Positions 9,188-18,252 are shown, numbered from the stretch's first letter. The stretch: DNA of 64,000 nucleotides from Pseudomonas putida (GCF_001636055.1 NZ_CP011789.1:4836001-4900000), one strand, 5' to 3'. Notes: generated from the sequence alone by a model not told the origin. A program made the numbers and translations.

Positions 9188-10539
9188 ACGCCGTGGTGAT
9201 CGTCGGTGCCGGCCCCGCCGGGATCCGCGCCGCGCAGACGCTGGTGGAGCACGGTATACGTCCAGTCCTGATCGACGAAGCGAGCCAGGGCGGCGGGCAG
9301 ATCTATCGCCGCCAACCGGCCAACTTCACGCGACCGGCGCGCCAGCTCTACGGTTTCGAGGCTCGCAAGGCCAGCGCGCTGCACCAGACCCTCGACCAGC
9401 TCGCCGGGCACATCGACTATCGCCCCGGCACCCTGGTGTGGAACGCCGAACACGGCGCCCTGGACACCCTGCGTGACGGCCATGCCGCGCACCTGCCTTA
9501 CCAGCGCCTGATCATCGCCACCGGCGCCACCGACCGGGTGCTGCCGGTGCCGGGCTGGACGCTACCCGGGGTTTACACCCTGGGAGCTGCGCAGATCGCG
9601 CTCAAGCATCAGGGCTGCGCCATTGGCGAGCGCGTGCTGTTTTGCGGCAGCGGGCCATTGCTTTACCTGGTGGCCTATCAGTACGCCAAGGCCGGCGCCA
9701 AGGTCCTCGGCGTGCTCGACAGCGCGCCCTTCAGCGCCCAGTGCCGCGCCCTGCCTGAACTGCTGGAGCAACCGGCAACCCTGGGCAAGGGCCTGTACTA
9801 CCGCGCCTGGCTCAGCGCCCATGGCGTGCCGGTGCACCACGGCGCGACGCTGGAACGCATCGAAGGCGAGCAACAGGTGCAACGGGCGTTGTGGCGCAAG
9901 GGCGACCAGCTTCATGACACCGAATGCGATGCGCTGGCCTTCGCCCATGCGCTGCGCAGCGAAACGCAGCTGGCCGACCTGCTCGGCTGTGCATTCGACT
10001 GGAATACGCTCAACCGCGCCTGGTTGCCGCGCCGCGACGAGGCCGGGCGCAGCAGCCAGCATGATGTCTACCTGGCCGGCGATGGCGCCGGGATCATGGG
10101 CGCCGATGCCGCCGAAATGGCCGGCGAACGCGCCGCCCTGGCGCTGCTGCAGGACCTCGGCCAAAGCGTCGATCTCCAGCGCTGCCGCACCCTGGAAAAA
10201 CGCCTGACACGCATTGGCCGCTTCCGTGAAGGGCTGGAAGCCGCCTTCCCCTTCCCCGAGCGCTGGGCCGAACAGGCAGCGGATGATCTGGTGGTGTGCC
10301 GCTGTGAAGAGATCAGCGTCGGCGAGCTGCGCGCCGTGGTCGGCGAAGGCCATTGGGAGATCAACCGGGTCAAGGCTCACTGCCGGGTCGGCATGGGCCG
10401 CTGCCAGGGCCGCATGTGCGGCGCGGCAGCTGCGGAAATCATCGCCAGTTGCAGCGGCAAGGCTCTGCACGAGGTCGGCCGCCTGCGCGCCCAGGCACCG
10501 ATCAAACCCCTGCCCTTCGGCGTGGAGCGTGACGCATGA
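9184..10539 (+). CDS. FAD/NAD(P)-type oxidoreductase subunit with C-terminal BFD-like [2Fe-2S] domain (OoxA/HcnB-like)
   Basis: The protein has 451 residues. The N-terminal dinucleotide fold carries GAGPAG (8-13), a second Rossmann motif lies near residue 155 (FCGSGPLLYLVAYQ), and a C-terminal domain (about 370-415) has paired cysteines in VVCRCEEISVGE and CRVGMGRCQGRMC, the bacterioferritin-associated-ferredoxin-like cluster. This is the alpha-subunit architecture of octopine/nopaline oxidase, HcnB and D-hydroxyproline dehydrogenase. It overlaps its neighbours by four bases on both sides. The complex type is well supported; the substrate is inferred to be an N-substituted or D-amino acid. 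Confidence 0.82.
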   Translation: MNAVVIVGAGPAGIRAAQTLVEHGIRPVLIDEASQGGGQIYRRQPANFTRPARQLYGFEARKASALHQTLDQLAGHIDYRPGTLVWNAEHGALDTLRDGHAAHLPYQRLIIATGATDRVLPVPGWTLPGVYTLGAAQIALKHQGCAIGERVLFCGSGPLLYLVAYQYAKAGAKVLGVLDSAPFSAQCRALPELLEQPATLGKGLYYRAWLSAHGVPVHHGATLERIEGEQQVQRALWRKGDQLHDTECDALAFAHALRSETQLADLLGCAFDWNTLNRAWLPRRDEAGRSSQHDVYLAGDGAGIMGADAAEMAGERAALALLQDLGQSVDLQRCRTLEKRLTRIGRFREGLEAAFPFPERWAEQAADDLVVCRCEEISVGELRAVVGEGHWEINRVKAHCRVGMGRCQGRMCGAAAAEIIASCSGKALHEVGRLRAQAPIKPLPFGVERDA

Positions 10540-11672
10540 GCCCGTGGATCGACTCGGAGGTGATCGTCATGGGGGCCGGTATCGTCGGCGCCTCGGCGGC
10601 GCTTGCCCTGGCCCGGCGTGGCCGTTCGCTGACCTTGCTGGAACGTGGCTTCTGCGGCGCCCAATCCAGCGGTGTCAACTACGGCGGCGTGCGCCGCCAG
10701 GGGCGCAGCCTGGCACAATTGCCGTTGTCGCAGCGGGCGCACCAGATCTGGGGCGAACTGCCTGCGCTGATCGGCATCGATGGCGAGTACCTGCGCTCCG
10801 GGCACCTGAAACTGGCGCGCAGCGAAGCCGACTTCGTCGCGCTGCAAGCCTATGAAGCGGCCAGCCGCGACCATGGCCTGGACCTGCAACTGCTCGACCG
10901 CAGCACCTTGCGCGCCCGCTACCCCTGGGTCGGCGAGATCGCCGTCGGCGCCTCGTACTGCGCCGACGATGGCCACGCCAACCCGCGCCTGGTCTCCCCC
11001 GCATTCACCCGCGCCGCCCGCCAGAAAGGCGCACGGGTCATCGAGCAGGCCGGCGACAGCCGTGTCGAGCACGATGGCCAGCGCTTCATCCTGCACACCC
11101 AGAGCGGCTTGCGCCTGCGCGCGCCGTGGCTGCTCAATTGTGCCGGTGCCTGGGCCGCCGACCTGGCGGCGCAGTTCGGCGAGCCGGTACCGATGGAGTC
11201 TGGTCACCCGGCGATGCTGGTCACCGAACCCTTGCCCTGGGTGATGAATGCCAGCACCGGTGTCGAGGGCGGCGGCATCTATGCCCGCCAGGTCGCCCGC
11301 GGCAATTGCGTGCTCGGCGGCGGGCGTGGCTTCGCACTGGACGCCTACCGCGCTCGCCCAGGGCAATCAGCGGTGCTGGCGATCCTGCGCAACGCCGTCG
11401 AACTCTACCCCTTTCTGGCCGGTGCCCAGGCGATCCGCACCTGGAGCGGCACCGAGGGCTACCTGCCCGACCACGAGCCGGTGATCGGCGCCAGCACCAC
11501 CCAACCCGGCCTGCTGCATGGCTTCGGCTTTGCCGGAGCGGGCTTCCAGATCGGCCCGGCAGTCGGCGAGGCGCTGGCCGAGCTGGTCTGCGACGGCGCC
11601 AGCGGCCAGCCGATCGAGGCATTTTCCATCCGTCGTTTCCAGGTCCGTCACGACCTGGCCTGTAACCACTAA
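10536..11672 (+). CDS. FAD-dependent oxidoreductase, DAO family (OoxB/HcnC-like catalytic subunit)
   Basis: The 378-residue flavoprotein begins with a Rossmann GAGIVG (13-18) followed by an E in LTLLERG that binds the ribose. The C-terminal GFAGAGFQIGPAVGEALAEL closes the FAD fold, as in glycine/D-amino-acid oxidases. Members of three-part systems (OoxB, HcnC, LhpB-like) carry the amine-oxidising site on this subunit. It overlaps the previous gene by four bases and lies 16 bases before the binding-protein gene. Exact substrate not determinable by eye. Confidence 0.82.
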   Translation: MSPWIDSEVIVMGAGIVGASAALALARRGRSLTLLERGFCGAQSSGVNYGGVRRQGRSLAQLPLSQRAHQIWGELPALIGIDGEYLRSGHLKLARSEADFVALQAYEAASRDHGLDLQLLDRSTLRARYPWVGEIAVGASYCADDGHANPRLVSPAFTRAARQKGARVIEQAGDSRVEHDGQRFILHTQSGLRLRAPWLLNCAGAWAADLAAQFGEPVPMESGHPAMLVTEPLPWVMNASTGVEGGGIYARQVARGNCVLGGGRGFALDAYRARPGQSAVLAILRNAVELYPFLAGAQAIRTWSGTEGYLPDHEPVIGASTTQPGLLHGFGFAGAGFQIGPAVGEALAELVCDGASGQPIEAFSIRRFQVRHDLACNH

Positions 11673-11688
11673 GAGGAAGGTCGCTTTC

Positions 11689-12744
11689 ATGAAGCACGTC
11701 AAACGTATTCTCGGCACCGGCTTGTCCTGCCTGTCACTGGCTATGCTCGCCGCCAGCCCCACGCTGCAGGCCGCCACCCCGACCCTGTACCTGGGCATGA
11801 ACGGCGGCACCATGGAGCGTACCTACGCCGACAAGGTGCTGCCGGCCTTCGAGCAGGCGAACAACGTCAAGGTGGTGATCGTGCCCGGCACCTCGGCCGA
11901 CCACCTGGCCAAGGTCCAGGCCAACAGCAAGAAGCCGCAGATGCATGTGGTGATGCTCGACGACGGCATCATGTACCGGGCCATCTCGATGGGGCTGTGC
12001 AGCAAGCTGCAGCCCAGCGAGGCCTTGTCGCAGATTCCGCAGAAGGCACGTATCAAGGAAGAAGCCGTAGCTGTCAGTCTCGGGGTCACGGGGCTGGCCT
12101 ACAACACTCGGCTGTTCGAGAAGAACGGCTGGGCCGCACCAACCTCCTGGGGCGACCTGCAAGACCCGCGCTTCAAGGACAAACTGGTGTTCCAGTCGCT
12201 GGCCTCCTCGACCTTCGGCCTGCATGGCTTCCTGATGTACAACCGTTTGCAGGGCGGAGACGAAAGCAACGTCGAACCGGGCTTCAAGGCCTGGCCCAAG
12301 CAGGTCGGGCCAAACGTGCTGGAGTACATCGCCAGTTCGGCGAAGATCTCCGAGATGGTGCAGACCGACGAAGCCGCGCTGTTCCCGCTGACGCCCACCC
12401 AGGTCACCACCCTGCAGGCCAAGGGCATCCCGGTGGCCTACGCCCAGCCCAAGGAAGGAGCGGTGGTGCTGAATTTCGCCGAATGCGTGGTAGCCAACAA
12501 CGACCAGCCGGAGCTGGCGCAGAAGCTCGCCGCCTACCTGCTGACGCCTGCGGCCCAGGCCCCGGCGCTGGAGGAAGGCGACCAGATTCCGTCCAACCCC
12601 ACGACCCCGACCACCGAGCGCACGCGCGGCCAGGTCGAGGCGATGCAGCAGTACCAGCAGAGCGCCGTGGTGGTGAACTGGGACGAGGTCAACCAGCAGC
12701 GACCGCAGTGGAACGCGCGCTGGAGTCGGTCAATCGAGCGATAG
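11689..12744 (+). CDS. Periplasmic solute-binding protein of the ABC importer
   Basis: ATG 11689 follows AGAGGAAGG, giving 351 residues; the longer frame upstream overlaps the oxidoreductase gene. A signal peptide (MKHVKRILGTGLSCLSLAML) is followed by cleavage near LQA-ATP. The mature protein is a type II periplasmic binding protein of the polyamine / 2-aminoethylphosphonate / iron cluster, with GVTGLAYNT and SWGDLQDPRFKDKL motifs. It captures the substrate for the importer at 6185-8895. It is the last gene of the operon, an unusual place for a binding protein, and stops four bases from a convergent gene with no terminator visible. Confidence 0.88.
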   Translation: MKHVKRILGTGLSCLSLAMLAASPTLQAATPTLYLGMNGGTMERTYADKVLPAFEQANNVKVVIVPGTSADHLAKVQANSKKPQMHVVMLDDGIMYRAISMGLCSKLQPSEALSQIPQKARIKEEAVAVSLGVTGLAYNTRLFEKNGWAAPTSWGDLQDPRFKDKLVFQSLASSTFGLHGFLMYNRLQGGDESNVEPGFKAWPKQVGPNVLEYIASSAKISEMVQTDEAALFPLTPTQVTTLQAKGIPVAYAQPKEGAVVLNFAECVVANNDQPELAQKLAAYLLTPAAQAPALEEGDQIPSNPTTPTTERTRGQVEAMQQYQQSAVVVNWDEVNQQRPQWNARWSRSIER

Positions 12745-12748
12745 CGCC

Positions 12749-13372
12749 TCAGCGGCCCTGACGGGCTCTGGCGTAGCCGAGGAAGGCGTCCAGGTCAGCG
12801 CTGCTGAGCATGCGCGCCACCTGCTTGACCTCTTCCATCGGCCAGTCCCACCAGGCCGCCTCCAGCAAGGCTTCGCGCACCGGCTCGTCGAAGCGCCAGC
12901 GGATGAACTTGCACGGGTTGCCGCCGACCACGGCAAATGGCGGTACATCGCGGGAGACCATCGCCCCGGCGGCAACGATGGCGCCATGACCGATGGTGAC
13001 TCCGGAAAGGATCACCGCGTTGGTGCAAATCCAGCAGTCGCTGCCGATCACCACGTCGCCCTTGCTGGGGGCGTAATCCTTGATGTCTTCCAGGCCGTCG
13101 ATCATTGCCGGAAAGGGATAGGTAGTCAGCCAGTCGGTTCGATGCTCGCCTCCCAACAGCACCTGAACACCTGCGGCGATGGAGGTGTAATTACCGATGC
13201 GCAGGACGGCATCATCACCAAAATCGGTGACCTCGGGGATACCATAACTGCCCACGCCGACCGTGCTACGCGGATAGCGCAGGCGGATCTTCTCCGCCGC
13301 ACGCTCAAGCTTGTCCATCGCCCGCAGACGCTTGCGTTCACGGCGCTCGGCCAGGTTCCTGAAAAATTTCAC
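12749..13372 (-). CDS. CatB/VatB-like hexapeptide O-acetyltransferase
   Basis: The 207-residue protein is a left-handed beta-helix acetyltransferase. It shows hexapeptide turns (VVIGSDCWICTNAVILSGVT, IGHGAIVAAGAMV) and the loop EHRTDWLTTYPF with the likely catalytic His. The start is GTG 13372 with GAGGAG eight bases before it. It lies 22 bases downstream of a glycosyltransferase on the same strand, which suggests acetylation of a surface sugar rather than drug resistance. A link to xenobiotic acetylation is possible but less likely. Confidence 0.8.
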   Translation of the reverse strand: MKFFRNLAERRERKRLRAMDKLERAAEKIRLRYPRSTVGVGSYGIPEVTDFGDDAVLRIGNYTSIAAGVQVLLGGEHRTDWLTTYPFPAMIDGLEDIKDYAPSKGDVVIGSDCWICTNAVILSGVTIGHGAIVAAGAMVSRDVPPFAVVGGNPCKFIRWRFDEPVREALLEAAWWDWPMEEVKQVARMLSSADLDAFLGYARARQGR

Positions 13373-13394
13373 GGCAGGCGCTCCTCGATCGGCA

Positions 13395-14273
13395 TCAACG
13401 GTGGAACATCAGGCGCTTGATGCGCTTGAGGGTGGTCTTGTTGTAGTGGCGCAGGGGAATGCTGCGCAGCAGATCCCAGGCATAGGCCTTGTCGGCAACC
13501 ACGGCGTACTTGAGCGCCTTGTGCAACAGCACCGAGCGCCCACGGGCATAACCCGAATACTGCTGGTAGGGGGCGATGGCCTTGAGATCAGCCTCCAGCA
13601 ACACCTTGAACTTGCGCGACAGGTTGTTGGGGTGGCGGCGGTAGCGGGTGACGCACACCGGCAGTTCGTGGATCTCGTAACCCTGGGCGGCAATGCGCAA
13701 GGTCATCTGGAAATCCTGGACCTTGATGGCCGGATCGTAGAAATCAGCCGCGCGCATCGCCTCCATCCGGTACAGCGAGCCTGGCGCGCCGACGACGACG
13801 GCGTCACGCAGGATCTCGGCAAAATCGAAGGTCTTGATTTCGGTGCGATGCTGCACCTTGGTGTCGCGGCCTTCGGTGTCCATGTAGACGATCAACGCAC
13901 CGACGCAACCGACCTTCGGGTGGGCGTCCAGATAGGCGGCGCGGACACTCAGGGAGTTCGGCAGCATGATGTCGTCGAGATCGGGGGTCGAGACATAGAC
14001 CCCGCGAGCATGCTGCAGACCGGTATTGAGCGCGCCGCTGACCCCTTGGTTGGCCTGGGTCAGCAGGGTGAAATCGTAGGTCGACTGCAACGCGCGCAGC
14101 ATCTCCACGCTTCGGTCGCTGGAGCCGTCGTCGACGATGATGACTTCGAAGTTCGGGTAGTCCTGGGCAAAGATGCTCGCCAGGGCCGCCTCCAGGTACT
14201 TTTCGGCGTTGTAGCAGGGGGCGACGACCGAGATCAACGGTGCCTCAGTGGTGGAAGTACATCCTTGCGTCAT
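13395..14273 (-). CDS. Family 2 glycosyltransferase
   Basis: With ATG 14273 the protein has 292 residues; the longer frame runs into amiC and has no homology feel. The GT-A fold starts with ISVVAPCYNAEKYLEAAL and VIIVDDGSSDRS, and the metal-binding region appears as TPDLDDIMLPNS. It transfers a sugar from a nucleotide donor, probably to a cell-surface glycan. It is followed at 22 bases by the acetyltransferase gene, so the pair may modify one polysaccharide. Acceptor and donor are unknown. Confidence 0.82.
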   Translation of the reverse strand: MTQGCTSTTEAPLISVVAPCYNAEKYLEAALASIFAQDYPNFEVIIVDDGSSDRSVEMLRALQSTYDFTLLTQANQGVSGALNTGLQHARGVYVSTPDLDDIMLPNSLSVRAAYLDAHPKVGCVGALIVYMDTEGRDTKVQHRTEIKTFDFAEILRDAVVVGAPGSLYRMEAMRAADFYDPAIKVQDFQMTLRIAAQGYEIHELPVCVTRYRRHPNNLSRKFKVLLEADLKAIAPYQQYSGYARGRSVLLHKALKYAVVADKAYAWDLLRSIPLRHYNKTTLKRIKRLMFHR

Positions 14274-14383
14274 CGTACTGGCAAGCCTCTGTGCGCGATC
14301 CGTGAGCGGGTCGCAGGGATCAGCCCTGGACCGTAAAGGCGCACAGTATACGCAAGCCCGATGCGTTCTCGTAGCGGCCCGCT

Positions 14384-15595
14384 TCAGCCTTGGGCGCCAG
14401 GCTCGGCCAGGCGGTACGCGGCGAGCGCGGCCAGGTAGCTGCCATCGGGGGCACGCCGGCGGAAGTGCTTGTCGAGCCCGGCGAAAATCGCCTCGGCGAC
14501 CTTGCGCTGATGCCGTGGATCCTGCAGCCGCTGGCAATCCCTGGCATTGGACATGAAGCCAGTTTCCACCAGGATCGAAGGCACGCTAGGCGACTTGAGC
14601 ACCGCGAAACCGGCCTGCTCCACCCGGGCCTGGTGCAAACCGGCCACGCCTTCGAGCTGGCCCAGCACCGAATGCCCCAGGTCCAGGCTGGTGGAGATGG
14701 TCGCATTCATCGACATGTCCAGCAGCACGCCTGCCACCACCGGATCCTTGGGTGGCTTTTTCAACACGCTGGACACCCCGACGAAATCGGCATCGTTCTC
14801 GCGTTGTGCCATCCAGCGCGCCACGGTCGAAGTGGCGCCATGCTCGGACAGGGCGAACACCGAGGCACCGGATGCGGTGCGCCTCGGCGCCGCGTCGGCA
14901 TGCACGGAAATGAACAGGTCGGCGTTCAGCCGCTGGGCCATTTCGGCACGTTTGCGTAGCGGGATGAATACGTCCTGATTGCGCACCAGGCGAGCCTTGA
15001 AGCCCTTCTGCGCATCGATGCGGCGCGCCAGCAGGCGGGCGATGGCCAGTGCGACGAGCTTTTCCTGCTCGCCGCCACTGCCCACTGCACCAGGGTCCTT
15101 GCCGCCGTGACCGGCGTCGATGACGATCAGCAGGTCACGCCCCTGCGGCGGTGCCCTATTCCCGACAGCCTTGCCCGTCGGCACTGCGGCCGCAACTGGC
15201 AATCCGCCAAGACGCAGGGCCAGCTGCCGACCGCGGGCGAGCGTCTGCAGCTCGCCGGAAATCCCCGGTGAGCGCAGGTCCAGCACAATGCGCAAGCCGC
15301 CGTCTGCAGTCGCTGCACTGCGAATTGCCTTGATTGGCGTGCCCTTGAGGGCCAGCCCATCAAGCGAAGTCGCCAGCCCCGCGCCTTGCAGGTCAAGAAC
15401 CAGCCGCGGCGGCGCTTCGAGGGTGAAAGTGCGGGCGGGTATCGGGCCACTGAGGTCCAGCAGCAGGGTCGTGCCCTCTGCCGCCTGGCGCAATACTGCA
15501 CCGCGAACCTGCTCGGCGGTGTTTGCCAGCACCAGGCGGGTGACAGGCAAGGTGCAGCCGGCAAACAGCAGCTGCAGGAAGGTGCGTCTGTCCAT
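14384..15595 (-). CDS. amiC: N-acetylmuramoyl-L-alanine amidase (AmiC-type, AMIN + Amidase_3)
   Basis: The 403-residue protein starts with MDRRTFLQLLFAGC, a twin-arginine-like signal that also resembles a lipobox. An AMIN targeting domain covers about 30-140. The catalytic Amidase_3 domain (about 170-395) has zinc ligands in DAGHGGKDPGAVG and FISVHADAAP and the catalytic Glu in ILVETGFMSN. It cleaves the amide bond between MurNAc and the stem peptide, typically for daughter-cell separation. AmiC is a plausible symbol because of the Tat signal and AMIN domain; AmiA/B-type naming cannot be excluded. Confidence 0.85.
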   Translation of the reverse strand: MDRRTFLQLLFAGCTLPVTRLVLANTAEQVRGAVLRQAAEGTTLLLDLSGPIPARTFTLEAPPRLVLDLQGAGLATSLDGLALKGTPIKAIRSAATADGGLRIVLDLRSPGISGELQTLARGRQLALRLGGLPVAAAVPTGKAVGNRAPPQGRDLLIVIDAGHGGKDPGAVGSGGEQEKLVALAIARLLARRIDAQKGFKARLVRNQDVFIPLRKRAEMAQRLNADLFISVHADAAPRRTASGASVFALSEHGATSTVARWMAQRENDADFVGVSSVLKKPPKDPVVAGVLLDMSMNATISTSLDLGHSVLGQLEGVAGLHQARVEQAGFAVLKSPSVPSILVETGFMSNARDCQRLQDPRHQRKVAEAIFAGLDKHFRRRAPDGSYLAALAAYRLAEPGAQG

Positions 15596-15745
15596 GGCGG
15601 AGGGGCACTCGTGTCGACAAAAAGCTGATCAAATTTAAGGTTATAACATAACATTTTAAAGTCATTTGCAAGGCTTGCTTGTTGTCACGCTCCCCCGATC
15701 TGCACACGCTGGTTGAACCCGGCATGAACCACGGAGACGCAAACG

Positions 15746-15773
15746 AAAAAGCCCGCCATAAGGCGGGCTTTTC
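15746..15773 (-). terminator. Rho-independent terminator downstream of tRNA-Lys
   Basis: An 11-bp stem (AAAAGCCCGCC and complement) closes a four-base loop and on the minus strand runs into TTTTT. It lies 38 bases past the tRNA-Lys 3' end and before amiC, so it ends the tRNA transcript. Confidence 0.85.
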
Positions 15774-15810
15774 GTACAGTGGTCTCAATACATGCGAACC
15801 GCTGTGAATA

Positions 15811-15886
15811 TGGTGGGTCGTGTAGGATTCGAACCTACGACCAATTGGTTAAAAGCCAACTGCTCTACCAACTGAGCTAACGACCC
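15811..15886 (-). tRNA. tRNA-Lys (anticodon TTT)
   Basis: The minus strand reads GGGTCGTTAGCTCAGTTGG, an anticodon loop CTTTTAA, GGTTCGAATCC and an encoded 3' CCA, for 76 bases. The acceptor stem GGGTCGT pairs with ACGACCC. The anticodon TTT reads both Lys codons. It has its own promoter (15901-15928) and terminator (15746-15773) and lies just downstream of queC. Confidence 0.97.
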
Positions 15887-15900
15887 GTTGGATGGCGCGT

Positions 15901-15928
15901 ATATTACTGATTTCTCAGAGGAAATCAA
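15901..15928 (-). promoter_or_regulatory. Sigma-70 promoter of tRNA-Lys
   Basis: On the minus strand TTGATT (15928-15923) is followed after 16 bases by TAATAT (15906-15901), 14 bases before the tRNA begins. Position and sequence fit a tRNA promoter. Confidence 0.55.
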
Positions 15929-15946
15929 CACTCCATCGAAAATTTC

Positions 15947-16621
15947 TCAAAAATAGCGTGTCGGATCGGCCACACCTGCGGCCTTGAAGCCTTCCGCCCG
16001 CAGGCGGCAGCTGTCGCACTTGCCGCAGGCGCGGCCATCATCATCTGCCTGATAGCAGGAAACCGTCAGACTGTAGTCCACCCCACGGGCAATACCGGCC
16101 TCGACGATTTGCGCCTTGCTCAGGTTCTGCAGTGGCGCCTGGATGCGGAACCCCTGCCCTTCCACACCCGCTTTGGTAGCCAGGTTGGCCATGCGCTCGA
16201 AGGCCTCGACGAACTCCGGGCGACAATCGGGGTAACCCGAATAATCAACAGCGTTGACGCCAATGAAGATGTCACGAGCTTGCAGCACTTCCGCCCAACC
16301 CAGCGCCAACGACAGGAATACGGTGTTGCGCGCCGGTACATAAGTGACCGGAATACCCTCGGTAGGTGCTTCAGGCACATCGATGCTGCTGTCAGTGAGG
16401 GCCGAACCGCCAATACCATCGAGGTTCAAGCCAATGACCTTGTGCTCGACCACGCCCAGATCGCGAGCCACCCGCGCAGCGGCGTTGAGCTCGGCGCGGT
16501 GGCGCTGGCCGTAATCGAAGCTCATGGTGTAGCAACTGTAGCCCTCGGCCTTGGCCATGGCGACCACAGTGGCCGAGTCCAGGCCGCCAGACAGCAGGAT
16601 TACCGCACGTTTTTCAGTCAT
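15947..16621 (-). CDS. queC: 7-cyano-7-deazaguanine synthase QueC
   Basis: The 224-residue enzyme makes preQ0 from 7-carboxy-7-deazaguanine, ammonia and ATP in queuosine synthesis. The PP-loop [12 protein letters not shown] lies at the N-terminus. The zinc-binding cysteines appear at the C-terminus in [20 protein letters not shown]. Length and motifs match the family. It follows queE by 16 bases on the same strand, so the two consecutive steps of the pathway are co-transcribed. Confidence 0.97.
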   Translation of the reverse strand: MTEKRAVILLSGGLDSATVVAMAKAEGYSCYTMSFDYGQRHRAELNAAARVARDLGVVEHKVIGLNLDGIGGSALTDSSIDVPEAPTEGIPVTYVPARNTVFLSLALGWAEVLQARDIFIGVNAVDYSGYPDCRPEFVEAFERMANLATKAGVEGQGFRIQAPLQNLSKAQIVEAGIARGVDYSLTVSCYQADDDGRACGKCDSCRLRAEGFKAAGVADPTRYF

Positions 16622-16637
16622 GTCATCACTCTCTTGA

Positions 16638-17285
16638 TCAGCGGCCCGGTTCGTCGTTCCACAGCAACTTGTGCAGTTGCAGTTGGAAACGCACGGGCAG
16701 GTTGTCGGCGACGATCCAGTCGGCCAAGTCGCTGGCGCTCACCTGATGGTGGCTGGGCGAGAACAGGACTTCACCTGCCCGTTCTTCGAGGTTGTACTGG
16801 ATCAGCTTGGACACTGCCCAGTCGTAGTCCTCGCGGGAGCAGATGACGAACTTGACCTGATCATTGCTCGTCAGGTGTTCGATGTTCTCGTAGCGGTTAC
16901 GGTGAACCTCTTCCGAACCTGGGGTCTTGAGGTCGACCACGCGACTGACGCGCGTGTCTACCCGCGAGATGTCGAGCGCGCCGCTGGTCTCCAGCGAAAC
17001 CTCATAGCCCGCATCGCACAGGCGCTCAAGCAAAGGCAATGCGTTGGGCTGGGCCAACGGTTCGCCCCCAGTGACGCAGACATAGCGCGGACGAAAGCCC
17101 GCGACCTGCTCGAGAATGTCGTCGAGGGTACGCAGTGTGCCGCCACTGAATGCGTAGGCACTGTCGCAGTACTGGCAGCGCAGCGGGCAGCCGGTCAAAC
17201 GCACGAACACGGTGGGCAAGCCAGCCGTTCGCGTTTCACCCTGCAACGAGTAAAAGACTTCGGTGATACGTAATGTGTCTTGCAT
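16638..17285 (-). CDS. queE: 7-carboxy-7-deazaguanine synthase QueE (radical SAM)
   Basis: Starting at ATG 17285 the protein has 215 residues ([17 protein letters not shown], the usual family start); a GTG three codons earlier is the alternative. The radical-SAM cluster motif is CPLRCQYC (CX3CX2C), and VTGGEPL follows. It converts 6-carboxytetrahydropterin to 7-carboxy-7-deazaguanine. queC follows 16 bases later, and cpoB with a terminator lies upstream. Confidence 0.96.
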   Translation of the reverse strand: MQDTLRITEVFYSLQGETRTAGLPTVFVRLTGCPLRCQYCDSAYAFSGGTLRTLDDILEQVAGFRPRYVCVTGGEPLAQPNALPLLERLCDAGYEVSLETSGALDISRVDTRVSRVVDLKTPGSEEVHRNRYENIEHLTSNDQVKFVICSREDYDWAVSKLIQYNLEERAGEVLFSPSHHQVSASDLADWIVADNLPVRFQLQLHKLLWNDEPGR

Positions 17286-17402
17286 GGTCGCCACGGGCGT
17301 GACAGCTATACAGGCTGACCGCCTCCGTCAGGCACTGCTGCAGACTCGACATAGCGTTATCCGCAACAGCGTGTTTACGAAAAAAGGGCAGAGATTCTAA
17401 CG

Positions 17403-17428
17403 AAAAAACCCGCGCCAGGCGCGGGTTT
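17403..17428 (-). terminator. Terminator of the tol-pal-cpoB operon
   Basis: AAACCCGCGCC and its complement form a GC-rich stem 18 bases after the cpoB stop, followed on the minus strand by six T. It separates cpoB from queE. Confidence 0.85.
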
Positions 17429-17445
17429 CTTTCAAGCGGTGCAGT

Positions 17446-18252
17446 TCAGAGCTTCTGCAGGTCACGCTGGGCCAGTTGCGCGGCGGAGGTGCCAGGGTAC
17501 TGGGTGATGACTTGCTGCAGGATGCCCTTGACCTTGTCGGTATGGCCCATGCGACGTTCGACATCGGCCAACTTGTACAGCGAGTCAGGCACCTTGCTGT
17601 GCTTGGGGTACAACTGGCTGACCTTGGCGAAGGCCTGGCCGGCGCCTTGCAGGTCGCCTTTGGCGAGGTTGACCTCACCCAGCCAGTACTGCGCGTTGCC
17701 GGCGTACTGGCTGTTGGGATACTTGCGCAGGAAGGCGCTGAAGGCCTGACTGGCCTTGTCGAAGTCCTTCTGCTTGATCAGATCGAAAGCAGCATCGTAG
17801 AACAGCTTTTCTTTCGCCGGATCGGCCGGCTCGCCATTGGCAGCCGGTTGCTGCGCAGCGCTTGCGCCGGCAGCGGCACCTGCGGCATCGGATGCGCCAC
17901 CGGTGGAGGAATTATCGGGTGTAGCGGCTGGTGCGGCACCACTGTTGATGCGGCGGTCCAGATCCTGGTATCGCTCCAGGTTTTCCTGCTTCATGCGCGA
18001 CACATCGTTCTGCAGCTCTTCGATGATGCCTTGCTGACGGGAAATCTGGTCCTGCATCTGTTGCAGCTGCAGGAACAGCTGACCCTGTGCAGAAGCAGGG
18101 GCCGAAGCCCCTGCCCCGGCATAGGCGCCGCTCGTGCCATAACCCGAAGGCGGATAACTGCCTCCGTTGTCATCAACTACAGGAACCGCAGCCCACGCAG
18201 AAAGCGGCAGGCTGAGGGCGAGGACGGTTACAACACGACGGCACATACGCAT
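17446..18252 (-). CDS. cpoB: Cell-division coordinator CpoB (YbgF)
   Basis: The 268-residue periplasmic protein has a signal peptide (MRMCRRVVTVLALSLPLSAWA), a coiled-coil trimerisation segment (about 50-95, rich in Q and L), a linker rich in Ala/Ser/Pro and three TPR repeats (about 145-265, with YPNSQYAGNAQYWLGEV). It couples peptidoglycan synthesis by PBP1B to Tol-driven outer-membrane constriction. It follows pal by six bases, as in the usual tol-pal operon. Confidence 0.95.
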   Translation of the reverse strand: MRMCRRVVTVLALSLPLSAWAAVPVVDDNGGSYPPSGYGTSGAYAGAGASAPASAQGQLFLQLQQMQDQISRQQGIIEELQNDVSRMKQENLERYQDLDRRINSGAAPAATPDNSSTGGASDAAGAAAGASAAQQPAANGEPADPAKEKLFYDAAFDLIKQKDFDKASQAFSAFLRKYPNSQYAGNAQYWLGEVNLAKGDLQGAGQAFAKVSQLYPKHSKVPDSLYKLADVERRMGHTDKVKGILQQVITQYPGTSAAQLAQRDLQKL

